Source of the DNA: Chlorohelix sp037138995
GTDB taxonomy: Bacteria > Chloroflexota > Chloroflexia > Chloroheliales > Chloroheliaceae
Length of the DNA stretch: 64,000 nt
Reading direction: 5' to 3'
Assembly: GCF_037138995.1 (NCBI RefSeq)
Contig: NZ_JBAXHI010000003.1
Location: 1-64,000 of the forward strand
This document shows, in pieces, positions 1 to 7,927 of this stretch. Both the position numbers and the translations under genes were made by a program. Within the stretch, counting starts at the first letter, position 1. Each line of letters opens with the position of its first letter. The notes under the pieces are model-generated. The model saw nothing but the letters and a program-made list of their open reading frames with translations. It was not told the DNA's origin and searched no databases.

Positions 1-177
1 GGCTTCAACAGGCTTAGGCGGCGCGACAGTCTCAACGACAGTGGGCTTGGCTTCAACAGGCTTAGGCGGCGCGACAGTCTCAACGACAGTGGGCTTGGCT
101 TCAGCAGGCTTAGGCGGTGCGACAGTCTCGACGACAGTGGGCTTAGCTTCAACAGGCTTAGGCGGCGCGACAGTCTC
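1..177. repeat. 48-bp coding tandem repeat, about four copies
   Basis: Copies begin at 1, 49, 97 and 145, with a period of exactly 48 bp (16 codons). They differ by a few substitutions, for example Ala for Val in the third copy (PKPAEA against PKPVEA). The array runs off the left edge, so the total copy number is unknown. It encodes the tail of the minus-strand protein at 1-696. The low divergence between copies suggests recent slippage or recombination. Confidence 0.9.
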
Positions 178-696
178 TTTTGCTACAATTTTTTGCTCAA
201 TATTGGCTGTTTTTGGTTCAGCCGCAAACGGTAAAGGCAGCGCAAATGTGGAAGTTGTTTCCTGACGAGCGGGTGTTTCAACCGCTTTAGCATGTATTTC
301 CTCATCAGACATAGGCACTACCGCTTTAGCTCCTTCAAAAAGGCGAGTTTTGAAGCTATGGTGGTCATATACAACCGGTCCGGCAGCAGGCGCAATCCCT
401 AATTTAGTAGTTTTGAATATAACCTGCCCTTCTTCGTTTTCTTCTCGCAAGAAAACGGCAGCATTAGCAGATAAGGCTTTGTCAATTATTGGGGCTAACG
501 CATCAATGTTGTCAAACCCTTTATATTTTTGTTCGGCAAAGAACTGAGCCAGATTCTCTAGAGACTGGCGAATATTGGCGCGGGCGGACATAGTCACACC
601 TTGCATTCGCATCAGCGCAAAAACTTCCTGAGCAAGGCTCTGTTCTTCGGGAGTACCTGCGAGATCCAATTTGGGCGGCTGATATAGCTGTGCCAT
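1..696 (-). CDS. Hypothetical protein with C-terminal Pro/Val/Lys 16-residue repeats (3' end outside window)
   Basis: A frame opens with ATG at 696, 7-8 bases after a GGAGAGG ribosome binding site, and stays open to the window edge (232 residues visible). Residues 1-130 look globular and partly helical (EEQSLAQEVFALMRMQG, then QSLENLAQFF). From about residue 165 the protein turns into a low-complexity tail, ending in near-perfect 16-residue repeats of the type VETVAPPKPVEAKPTV. No known domain was recognised. The Pro/Lys/Ala-rich tail resembles in style the tail of the protein at 27466-29505, but the N-terminal parts do not look alike. It follows the 53-codon gene at 726-887 by 29 bases, so the two are probably co-transcribed. 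The tail suggests a flexible linker or binding arm; the function is unknown. Confidence 0.8.
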   Translation of the reverse strand, partial: MAQLYQPPKLDLAGTPEEQSLAQEVFALMRMQGVTMSARANIRQSLENLAQFFAEQKYKGFDNIDALAPIIDKALSANAAVFLREENEEGQVIFKTTKLGIAPAAGPVVYDHHSFKTRLFEGAKAVVPMSDEEIHAKAVETPARQETTSTFALPLPFAAEPKTANIEQKIVAKETVAPPKPVEAKPTVVETVAPPKPAEAKPTVVETVAPPKPVEAKPTVVETVAPPKPVEA

Positions 697-725
697 TTCT
701 TAAAAACACCTCTCCTTAATCTGCG

Positions 726-887
726 CTATTTTACGCCAGCGGATTCCTTTAAAAGCTCGATATACCGCCTAGTCAGAGATTTCAAACTTTGTGGTCTGTT
801 AGATTTACGCAACCATTCTACTAGGCGTTCGAGTTGAGCAGCATCAATTTTGTAATTTGTTTCTACTTTTGAAAGATTATTTTGCAT
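726..887 (-). CDS. Small hypothetical protein, 53 residues
   Basis: ATG at 887 runs to TAG at 726-728. The product is short, basic and helical, with a core of the type YKIDAAQLERLVEWLRK followed by PQSLKSLTRRYIELLKES. The pattern of a helix, a Gly/Pro-type turn and a second helix ending in RRYIELLKE resembles a half winged-helix or small nucleic-acid-binding unit, but no family was recognised. No strong Shine-Dalgarno is visible; AAAGAGAA lies just upstream. The stop is 29 bases before the start of the repeat protein on the same strand, which suggests one transcript. It is called on open frame, codon pattern and coupling only. Confidence 0.55.
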   Translation of the reverse strand: MQNNLSKVETNYKIDAAQLERLVEWLRKSNRPQSLKSLTRRYIELLKESAGVK

Positions 888-997
888 TATTTTCTCTTTG
901 GCTTATTTCTTAGAAAGGCACACCAAACCTAATACCCCTCGTTGGGAGTTTATGAGGGTATCATACACCATGTTGCCGTAATATTCAATTCTGGATG

Positions 998-1726
998 TTA
1001 TTCGTTGAATCCTAGACCTTTTTCGCGCATGCTTATAAAACGCTGATGTCCAATAACAAGATGGTCTAACAATTCTATATCCATTAATTTACCGGCTTTC
1101 TGCACGTCTCCTGTAACACGCACATCATCCGCGCTAGGGGTTGGGTCGCCGCTTGGATGGTTATGAGCCAAAATAATCGAGGTAGCGTTTTGCCTTATAG
1201 CTTCACGAAAAAGCTCTGCTACTCGCACATTACTGCTCATTAGTGTACCACGATATACCTCGCTTATGCGAATTATCTGGTTCTTGGTGTTCAGTAATAC
1301 TACTTTCAGCACTTCTTGTTCAAGCTGGTTCATCTCCAACATCAGCATACCAACTACGTCATTAGGGGTACGAACTGTGGAGCGGGTTTCAGGGTTTGCC
1401 ACCAGCAAGCGTCGCCCCATCTCTAACGCTGCTTTTAATTGGCTGGCTTTAGCTTCACCCAACCCGCGCACTTGGCACAATTCATCAAAGGGGATTCGAC
1501 TCAAGCCTGTAAGCCCACCATAATCATGCAACAAACGCCGACTTAATTCTAGCACGCTTTCACCGGATACGCCTACTCGAAGCAAGATAGCCAATAATTC
1601 GTCATCGGCTAAATTCATTACACCTTTTTGTTGCAATTTCTCACGGGGCGGTAATTGGTCGGGATAATCCCTTTTGAAGCGGTGCTGCGGGGATTTAGGT
1701 TCAGGACTTTGTGCGGAGTCAATCAT
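998..1726 (-). CDS. radC: DNA repair protein RadC family (JAMM/MPN domain)
   Basis: 242 residues from ATG at 1726, six bases after GAGGTG; an upstream GTG at 1735 lies inside that ribosome binding site, so the ATG is preferred. An N-terminal helix-hairpin-helix (LCQVRGLGEAKASQLKAALE) is followed by the JAMM metal-binding signature HNHPSGDPTPSADD, with an upstream Glu in SEVYRG. This is the complete UPF0758 architecture. The family keeps its RadC name although its biochemical role in repair is unsettled. The gene is the last in the run of minus-strand genes starting at 7456, 48 bases after the hydrogenase-like small subunit, so read-through from that operon is likely. A weak ATACCC/GGGTAT hairpin lies downstream near 930-962. 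Confidence 0.93.
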   Translation of the reverse strand: MIDSAQSPEPKSPQHRFKRDYPDQLPPREKLQQKGVMNLADDELLAILLRVGVSGESVLELSRRLLHDYGGLTGLSRIPFDELCQVRGLGEAKASQLKAALEMGRRLLVANPETRSTVRTPNDVVGMLMLEMNQLEQEVLKVVLLNTKNQIIRISEVYRGTLMSSNVRVAELFREAIRQNATSIILAHNHPSGDPTPSADDVRVTGDVQKAGKLMDIELLDHLVIGHQRFISMREKGLGFNE

Positions 1727-1774
1727 AAATGCCACCTCTTAAAGTACATATCCCTTTTGCTGGTTGGTACAACA

Positions 1775-2215
1775 TTACTTCGATTGGTATAGCTCCAGAA
1801 TAGCATCGAGAATACTTTGCGGGTCAGGGGGAGAACCTGCCAGATAAGCATCAATTTTCCTGCCTGTCGGTAACTTTAAGTCTGTATCCTTAACCGATTC
1901 TGAGGGTTGGATTGGACCTGCAACTCCATAGCATCCGGCAAATGGCGCACCGCTAATGGTATCAGAACCCAATACCACCAATTTTATATCAGGCGAGAGA
2001 CTTTCCACTAACCGCATCGCGTGTTCAGCTATTTTTACTGTGCCTGTTCCGGTAATAACAATTAGGTCGCACTGTTTGGGGCTGGAAGTTAAATAAATAC
2101 CGAAATGTCCGGCATTGTAGGGCGGCACAAAAATAGACTCAAACTCCAGCTTTGTGGCGTTGGAACCTCCAATATTAAGCGGGAAAACCGCAACGGATAG
2201 CCTGTTTTTTTTCAT
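1775..2215 (-). CDS. NuoB/HycG-like small subunit lacking all FeS-cluster cysteines
   Basis: 146 residues from ATG at 2215, whose ATGA overlaps the stop of the preceding gene, so translation is coupled. The fold signature of the group 4 hydrogenase/complex I small subunit is readable: GGSNATKLE where GGCNGCDIE is usual, GSDTISGAPFAG where GACAISGGPF is usual, and LAGSPPDPQSI where PGCPPRPEAI is usual. Thus the four residues that normally bind the proximal [4Fe-4S] cluster are Ser18, Thr21, Asp85 and Ser128. The two remaining cysteines (49 and 95) are not at ligand positions. The family is assigned by motif alignment by eye. The inference is a structural subunit that cannot carry the N2-type cluster. 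Compare the normal NuoB at 32926-33528, which keeps every ligand. Confidence 0.8.
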   Translation of the reverse strand: MKKNRLSVAVFPLNIGGSNATKLEFESIFVPPYNAGHFGIYLTSSPKQCDLIVITGTGTVKIAEHAMRLVESLSPDIKLVVLGSDTISGAPFAGCYGVAGPIQPSESVKDTDLKLPTGRKIDAYLAGSPPDPQSILDAILELYQSK

Positions 2216-3600
2216 GCTGCCTTCAACGCGCTTCCCAACCAATCCAACGGTAGCGATGACCAAATACCAAAAAATATCATTACTCCAATCAGCAGCAAGA
2301 TTATTGCACTTGTACCAATAGGCTCGGCTTTTGTTTTTAATCCGGGTACATCTCGTCCCATAAACTGATTATGGAAGAACCGCAAGTAAGCAAGTAACCA
2401 CATAGTGATGGCAAGTCCACCGAGTAAAGCCCAGCCGATTCCCTCTTGTGCGGCGCTTTGCAGGATTAGATATTTGCCTGGAAACCCGCTGATTAGGGGT
2501 ACCCCTGCCAACGCCAGCATCCCGAAGCTCAATCCTACAGTTGCAACCGGCATGCGCCTTCCCAACCCGCTAAGCCCTGTCACCACTCGTTCGTAATTGC
2601 AATAGTATATTACTGCTAACGAGGTGAAAATGAGCAATTGCGCTAAAGCAAAATTTGCCGCTTCAAAGACCGCTCCGTGTAATCCGGTAGTGTGGGGCGT
2701 TGCCAGTCCAAATAGTAGCAAGCTCAAGTTTCCGCTGCCTGTATAAGCTAGCATTTTACCGAAACTGCTTTGCGCCATCCCAAATAGCCCTGATAAAACT
2801 GCTCCTGCCATGCCAAGTGCCATGACCGGCAAAGTTTGGCTAGTATTATTTAGCAAAAGGGTTGGGTTTTGTTGCAAAAAATCTACTAAGAATATAACTG
2901 CTGCGCCGTTTATAAGTCCTAGCACCAGCCAACTTGCCAGCGCGGGAGCATCTTCAAGTATCTGTGGTAGCCAAAGGTTAAAGGGGAAAACGCCAAAACG
3001 TAAGGCGAAACCTGTAATCGCGAGCGCAACAATTACTTTAATCAGCCCGATTTGCTGTGGGTCTAGGCGTACTCGTTCTAGAAAAACCTGTGCCACAAAC
3101 AAGAGCAAGCCGAATAGCACCGTGACTATCAGGTAGCGTACTGCGCTTTTAACCACCCGTACAAAGCGTTCTTCGTCTTCTGCGCCTACATCCACAACCG
3201 AGATAATGCTAAAAAATTCGGCGGCTACAAAGCAGAGGGTTACTACAAATACGTTATTAATATAAAGCGCAGCATTAATTGTGCCGCAAACGGTGAGTGT
3301 TACCGGAGCATAACGTCCACTTTTCAAGTTATCGGTAAAAAATGCTACCACTAAACTGATGCTTGCTAGGATAAAAAGGAATGTTAAAAATAGCTGGGCT
3401 AGGGGAGTGAAGAAGAAAGCGGTATCGGCGTTAGTCGGGTTTTCAACCCACACCATTATAATACTTGCCGCCAATCCGACTACCGCTATAGTTACTGCTA
3501 CTTTATAGCTCCAACGATATTTTGCAGCCGGAAATAATGCTTCTATCAGCACAAGAAACAGCGTAGCTGCAAAAGGTAGTACGATAACCGTAAAAGGCAC
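2212..3600 (-). CDS. Proton-translocating antiporter-like membrane subunit (NuoN/NuoM/HyfF family)
   Basis: 462 residues from a GTG start that directly follows the stop of the upstream gene. About 13-14 hydrophobic segments span the protein. The core of the proton-conducting membrane transporter family is recognisable around FGVFPFNLWLPQILEDAPAL and in the glycine-rich region near GLSGLGRRMPVATVGLSFGM. The usual His and Lys of the FPFHxWLP region are not conserved here (FNLWLP), so its pumping ability is uncertain. It is the second antiporter-like subunit in a five-gene complex with 3601-7456. It could equally be called NADH-quinone oxidoreductase subunit N or hydrogenase-4 component F; sequence alone cannot separate these. 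Confidence 0.85.
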   Translation of the reverse strand: MPFTVIVLPFAATLFLVLIEALFPAAKYRWSYKVAVTIAVVGLAASIIMVWVENPTNADTAFFFTPLAQLFLTFLFILASISLVVAFFTDNLKSGRYAPVTLTVCGTINAALYINNVFVVTLCFVAAEFFSIISVVDVGAEDEERFVRVVKSAVRYLIVTVLFGLLLFVAQVFLERVRLDPQQIGLIKVIVALAITGFALRFGVFPFNLWLPQILEDAPALASWLVLGLINGAAVIFLVDFLQQNPTLLLNNTSQTLPVMALGMAGAVLSGLFGMAQSSFGKMLAYTGSGNLSLLLFGLATPHTTGLHGAVFEAANFALAQLLIFTSLAVIYYCNYERVVTGLSGLGRRMPVATVGLSFGMLALAGVPLISGFPGKYLILQSAAQEGIGWALLGGLAITMWLLAYLRFFHNQFMGRDVPGLKTKAEPIGTSAIILLLIGVMIFFGIWSSLPLDWLGSALKAA

Positions 3601-4362
3601 TTATTTGACCGCCTTTCTACCGGCTGTGAAAGCATCACTCAAGTTCAGAGTTTTAAGCTTATTGTAGAAAAGTATGGCAAGATATGAAATCAGGAGCGCC
3701 AGAAAAATGGTGATTGCTGCGCTAAAGCCTAAGACCAACGGATTATCACCGCTACGTAATAGTGAATAGAGTAGGTCTGCACCGTTTAAGGCGGTTAACA
3801 AGCCAATACCCAATTTGAGAATGTCGCTGCCCACTACCATAATGGTAACGCCAATCGAGAATGTCCAGTAAAAGGCGAAATCTCCTAGAAAGTTGCCAGA
3901 GAAAGGCAACAGCGTTGCAAACGCATAGGTAGCAACTGCTGCAATAATGCTTGTACCTATTGGCAGCATATAATCAATATAGCGGAAACGAGTGAGTTGC
4001 TCTTTCTCTTGGCGGCGAAAAAAGCGTCGCAACCCGCCGGTACCTGCTGCTTCTTCTTCAGCTTCTTGTTGTTTCAACCTGCGCCGCTCAAATATAATTG
4101 CATAACCGGTTAGAAATATTATAAGCGCGGCAATAACTCCAGACATAGTTTTGAGAAAAACTGCTAGTGGAATTGAGCCGAGCATTACCCGCTGGGCAGT
4201 TCCATTCTGGTCGTTAGCTACTACCGCTACCACAAAGTATTGAAAGACCAGCGCGGGGGTTAAAATCAGCCAGTCTTTGTACACTGCCAACGCTACACAG
4301 GCTGCTACCAGCAGCCCTATATAGAAACTATAATTATCGGCGGTTAATGTCAGAAAATCCAC
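3601..4362 (-). CDS. HyfE/NuoK-like hydrogenase membrane subunit
   Basis: 253 residues from GTG at 4362 preceded by GGTGA. Three hydrophobic segments (residues about 12-100) are followed by a charged cytoplasmic stretch (RRRLKQQEAEEEAAG, then RRFFRRQEKEQL), then four more membrane segments. The N-terminal three-helix block fits the NuoK-like half of HyfE. The rest has no clear match. Its place between two antiporter-like genes supports a membrane-arm role. The assignment rests on context and topology more than on diagnostic motifs, so the exact name is tentative. Confidence 0.6.
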   Translation of the reverse strand: MDFLTLTADNYSFYIGLLVAACVALAVYKDWLILTPALVFQYFVVAVVANDQNGTAQRVMLGSIPLAVFLKTMSGVIAALIIFLTGYAIIFERRRLKQQEAEEEAAGTGGLRRFFRRQEKEQLTRFRYIDYMLPIGTSIIAAVATYAFATLLPFSGNFLGDFAFYWTFSIGVTIMVVGSDILKLGIGLLTALNGADLLYSLLRSGDNPLVLGFSAAITIFLALLISYLAILFYNKLKTLNLSDAFTAGRKAVK

Positions 4363-4366
4363 GAAA

Positions 4367-6373
4367 TCACCTTGTCAGCAGGAAGATAAAAAATATTACT
4401 GCCAAAGCCGCCAGCGCCGCGTAAAATTTTTCAGTCATCCATTCCAGCAACCACACAATAAAACCCAAAATTTTAAGACCGATTCCACCGAACCAACCTC
4501 CCAAAAAGCCGGTATCGAATATGCGTATTATATAGCGGGCAGTATGCTGGAAAGAGCTAAAATAATCATTAATGCTTAGGCGAAGTGGGATTTCACCACG
4601 CGGGGCGGTAGGTTTGATGGCTTCCGTGCCGATTTTGAAAAAGTCGTCATCAAAACCAGCGGGAATACTTTCTTTGTAAATTTTCAGGCTCTTTTTCTTG
4701 CTCTCGCGCCTACGTTGCGCTTCTTCTTCTTCCGCTCCAAAAAGCAAGCCACCTTGATAGGCAGGTGAGGCATTTACACTGCCAAACTTGAGGTAAATTC
4801 CAAATAATACCAGTGCGCCTATTACTACTACTAGCCCCAACCACCCGGTTGAAATAAAATTAGCGTTTGCTGTGGCTGTTGTTTCTGCGCTCATCTTGGT
4901 TGGAAGTTGCTCTACCCAACCAGAAGCTAGAGATGGGGAAAAACCGCTTATTATAGCGCAGAGTCCGAGAACGCCCGCCATTCCCGGTGGTATCCATGCT
5001 ATGAGATTGCGCCCATCCACCGTCTGTCTTTCTACGGTCAAGAAGGTTATTAGCCCATTTGAAAGCCCAATTGCTAATATCATCAAACCAACCAGCGCAA
5101 CTACTAAGTAAAAGCCATAGCCTTGTGTTGCTAGATTTTCCAGAGTGGTATAGCGCGAAATATAAGCAGGGGTGAGCGGTAAACCCACCGCCACTGCCAT
5201 TCCAAGCAAATAAAGTGCTATCAACGCGCCTCGATAATGGGGTGAACGTTCTAACGGTTTGGGAGTTTCTCGTCCTTTCTTCAATAGTGGCGTATTTTCA
5301 ATTTGAAGCAAATCTCCGCATAAAAACAGGATTGGAACCGATAAGCTAAGGGCGAAAAATTGCCATGCCGCGGCGTTAAACTGTTTTAGACCTAGCGCAA
5401 TTATTACAAAACCAAACTGAGCGGAAGCGGCATAAGTTGCCTTGCCTATTAGGTCAGCTTCTTTGGCTACCATCCATCCGCAAGCCAATACAGAAATAGC
5501 TCCTACGGGTAATAATAACGGTGAGGCTGCTTTAAATAAGTCTAATCTGTCACCGGCAATGCTATTCAACCGTGTTGGTAAATAGAGTGCGACAGGCAAT
5601 ATGCCACCCGCCATTAATAGCGCAAATGCGCCCCCCGGCAAGTTTTTAAGGGAGCCAGACCAAGCATGGAAGGGGAATTGCGCGGTTTTAATCATCGCTC
5701 CGACCCATATCAGCACAAAGAAAAGCGTTTCGATGGAGGAAGGCGAGATTGCAGCATATTGGGTTATGCCGCCGTTGCGTGAAACTATCACCAATAAAGG
5801 GGCAAGAATGATGAACCCCCCCGCTACACTAACAACATAGGCATAGAAACTGGAACGCGATGCGCTTGCTCCTCGCAAACCGGGACCTGCCAGCAAATAA
5901 AGCCATAAACCTAAAGCTTCTATCCAACCGTATAACCAAATGAGGTCAGCCGAATAGAAAGCTGCTAAGGCTGAACCTTCTACCAGAAACAGGAGACCAT
6001 ATAGCCTGCCGCCCGTTATTGCATCGCCTTCTTCGGCAGAAGGTTGCCTTGCTACCAAATAGATGATAACCAAGAAGCTTAATATTGCCAGTGGAAGGGT
6101 GAAGAAGTAGGAAAGTGTATCGGCTCGAAAGGCAACTTGTACATTTGCTTCCGGTAAGGGAGACCAACTAAACAAGGTTGCGGAGGTATTGCCGGAAGCG
6201 ACTCCAAATCCAAGCACTATTTGCCCTGCCAGCGTAACAATGCTAACCAATACCGCGAGAGAGGCAAGCGCGGCTTGTTCTGTTTCAAAAAGCCAGCCGA
6301 AGAAGAAAAAAGCAACGCCTACTATGAGCGGCAAAATAATGCTTATAGGTAACAAAATGTCAAAAGGATTCAA
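4367..6373 (-). CDS. NuoL/HyfB-like proton-translocating membrane subunit
   Basis: 668 residues with about 16 hydrophobic segments, starting three bases after the large-subunit gene. The transporter core shows a conserved acidic membrane helix (LIWLYGWIEALGLWLY) and the lysine/histidine signature KTAQFPFHAW, both hallmarks of the NuoL/M/N-Mrp family. A charged loop near residue 555 (EEEEAQRRRESKKKSLK) precedes a C-terminal amphipathic stretch and a final anchor, as in NuoL-type subunits with a lateral helix. It is the larger of two antiporter modules in this operon. Unlike the neighbour at 2212-3600 it keeps the residues expected for ion translocation. Confidence 0.88.
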   Translation of the reverse strand: MNPFDILLPISIILPLIVGVAFFFFGWLFETEQAALASLAVLVSIVTLAGQIVLGFGVASGNTSATLFSWSPLPEANVQVAFRADTLSYFFTLPLAILSFLVIIYLVARQPSAEEGDAITGGRLYGLLFLVEGSALAAFYSADLIWLYGWIEALGLWLYLLAGPGLRGASASRSSFYAYVVSVAGGFIILAPLLVIVSRNGGITQYAAISPSSIETLFFVLIWVGAMIKTAQFPFHAWSGSLKNLPGGAFALLMAGGILPVALYLPTRLNSIAGDRLDLFKAASPLLLPVGAISVLACGWMVAKEADLIGKATYAASAQFGFVIIALGLKQFNAAAWQFFALSLSVPILFLCGDLLQIENTPLLKKGRETPKPLERSPHYRGALIALYLLGMAVAVGLPLTPAYISRYTTLENLATQGYGFYLVVALVGLMILAIGLSNGLITFLTVERQTVDGRNLIAWIPPGMAGVLGLCAIISGFSPSLASGWVEQLPTKMSAETTATANANFISTGWLGLVVVIGALVLFGIYLKFGSVNASPAYQGGLLFGAEEEEAQRRRESKKKSLKIYKESIPAGFDDDFFKIGTEAIKPTAPRGEIPLRLSINDYFSSFQHTARYIIRIFDTGFLGGWFGGIGLKILGFIVWLLEWMTEKFYAALAALAVIFFIFLLTR

Positions 6374-6376
6374 GTG

Positions 6377-7456
6377 TTACCTTTCTCCACATGCCATGCA
6401 ATAGTCTAGCGATACAAGTAATGCTCCCGCGTCCTCAACGTCCTGTCCGAGCAACGAGAAGGGCAAAGCAGGCAGATTACACATTGTAGGGGGGCGCAAC
6501 TTTAGCCTTGCTATGCAACCTTTCTCATCCGAAGCAACATAACAAAAAAGCGCCCCTCTCGGTGATTCTACCAGAGAATATACTTCTTTGTCGGGCGGAA
6601 AAGCTGAGGGTAGAAGCTGTTCATCTTTCAGCTTGCCTTCAGGCATTTTGAGAAGAGCTTGTCCTGCTAGGTTAAGACTCTCCAGCGCTTCTAACAAGCG
6701 TACTACCAACCGCGCATAAAGACTACCACTATTCTGAGTTACTACCCGGAAATCAAGCTCCCCGTAAGCGGCGTAAGGTTCTGAGCGACGGATGTCATCG
6801 GGAATATCGCTGGCACGTGCTACAGTTCCCACCAACCCGTATTCGTCAGCGAGTTCCGCCGATATTACCCCGATATGTTCGGTGCGGTGTTCTAGTTGGC
6901 GGTTGTCCAGCAATTGGCTAACCGATTCATAAACATTCTTACGCAAACGCTCCACGGCTACCTGAAATTCCATCGGTAAAGCAAGGGTACGCATAATTCC
7001 GCCCGGAATACTGAAAGTATCGTGTATTCGGTTGCCAGAAGCCGCCAATAACTGGCGTACCCCTTCGGCTTCTTCCTCAAGACGGCTGGCAATCAGGCGT
7101 TTTCCAAGCATTCGGAGGGTGCGTGCAGAGTTGGCAAGATGACTGGCGGCGCGTTCGAGTTCTGCCATTACGGTGCGGATATAATTGGCGCGAAGTGGCG
7201 GGTTAAGACCGGAGAGTTTTTCAAGGGCTAATGTTACTGCCAACGTATTGGCATAAGAGCATTTTCCGCAAATTTGAGCAACCACGCCGGGCAATTGATG
7301 TGGCAAAAGTTGAGTCAATAAACCCTCAACCCCACGATGGTTAAAGCCAAGCTCAATTTCGACCTTTTCTATTTTAGTTCCGTGTATTTCCAGCTTGTAA
7401 CAAACAGGTTCATCTAGCGCCGGATGCCACGGACCAATAGGTAACAGGTAGGGCAT
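6377..7456 (-). CDS. Group 4 [NiFe]-hydrogenase-like large subunit (HycE/NuoD family)
   Basis: 359 residues, first gene of the minus-strand operon, with AGGAAT before ATG 7456. The N-terminus carries IGPWHPALDEP and FNHRGVEGL, typical of group 4 large subunits. Both nickel-binding pairs survive: Cys63/Cys66 in QICGKCSYANT and Cys353/Cys356 in LDYCMACGER at the very C-terminus. The usual RICG arginine is Gln61, and the Pro of DPCxxC is Tyr352. The protein ends three residues after the last Cys, so there is no C-terminal peptide of the kind cleaved during maturation. Complex I NuoD lacks these cysteines (compare 34055-35335), so this is hydrogenase-like, not a second NuoD. No ferredoxin subunit or NuoH/HycD homologue lies in the operon. 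Whether it binds NiFe is open. Confidence 0.82.
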   Translation of the reverse strand: MPYLLPIGPWHPALDEPVCYKLEIHGTKIEKVEIELGFNHRGVEGLLTQLLPHQLPGVVAQICGKCSYANTLAVTLALEKLSGLNPPLRANYIRTVMAELERAASHLANSARTLRMLGKRLIASRLEEEAEGVRQLLAASGNRIHDTFSIPGGIMRTLALPMEFQVAVERLRKNVYESVSQLLDNRQLEHRTEHIGVISAELADEYGLVGTVARASDIPDDIRRSEPYAAYGELDFRVVTQNSGSLYARLVVRLLEALESLNLAGQALLKMPEGKLKDEQLLPSAFPPDKEVYSLVESPRGALFCYVASDEKGCIARLKLRPPTMCNLPALPFSLLGQDVEDAGALLVSLDYCMACGER

Positions 7457-7476
7457 GGGTTATTCCTCAAGTCGCA

Positions 7477-7505
7477 ATAGTAGCAGCTTGAAATTACCCC
7501 GTCAA
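7477..7505 (-). promoter_or_regulatory. Promoter of the hydrogenase-like operon
   Basis: Read on the minus strand, TTGACG and TACTAT are separated by exactly 17 bases. Transcription would start near 7470, giving a leader of about 14 bases before the large-subunit ATG at 7456. Confidence 0.7.
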
Positions 7506-7551
7506 GTTAATATAAATTCAACTGTATCAATCCTGATACGGGCGTAAATAA

Positions 7552-7586
7552 AAGGCTCGCCCTCTAAAAAGGCGAGCCTTATTTTG
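7552..7586. terminator. Bidirectional hairpin terminator between divergent genes
   Basis: AAGGCTCGCC and GGCGAGCCTT form a perfect 10-bp stem around a nine-base loop; U-rich sequence follows on both strands (ATTTTGT on plus, TTTATTTA on minus). No annotated gene ends here. It lies upstream of both the minus-strand promoter at 7477-7505 and the plus-strand promoter at 7830-7858, so it may insulate the two or end a small transcript. Confidence 0.7.
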
Positions 7587-7723
7587 TATCAGCAAAGAAA
7601 GGAACCTCGTGATTTTAAAAAGAAAAGGACTTTTAGTTATTTATTACAAAGCCAATTGTATGAAATTTGTATAAACAAGTAAAGGTACATTAGAACCGAA
7701 TAAGAATGGAATTAATTTAGGCA

Positions 7724-7754
7724 TATTGCACAAAGACTTGACTTATTGCACAAA
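7724..7754. repeat. Direct repeat TATTGCACAAA, period 20 bp
   Basis: Two perfect 11-bp copies at 7724-7734 and 7744-7754 lie on the same face of the helix, about 75-105 bases upstream of the promoter at 7830-7858. This spacing is typical of tandem regulator binding sites. Confidence 0.55.
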
Positions 7755-7829
7755 ACCGCTTTATCAGAGATAGCTTTTCGGCTCATTCAAGATTCCTTTG
7801 GTAAAGTGATAAAGGTTAAAAAATTAGTT

Positions 7830-7858
7830 TTGACACTTGCCGATTTTGATATTACACT
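7830..7858 (+). promoter_or_regulatory. Promoter for the 7928 gene and rnc
   Basis: TTGACA and TACACT are separated by 17 bases: a full consensus -35 and a good -10. Transcription would start near 7865, about 60 bases before the ATG at 7928. Confidence 0.75.
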
Positions 7859-7927
7859 AAATCTATAGAAACCTAATGTCACTAAAAAAATGATGTGATT
7901 GGTCATTGGAAAGGAGCGATTTGAGCT

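Noticed and set aside
1..177. CRISPR array
   Set aside because: Units are contiguous with no spacers, have a 48-bp coding period and stay in frame in a long protein.
6377..7456. Second NuoD of complex I
   Set aside because: It has both CxxC pairs of NiFe large subunits, which NuoD lacks.
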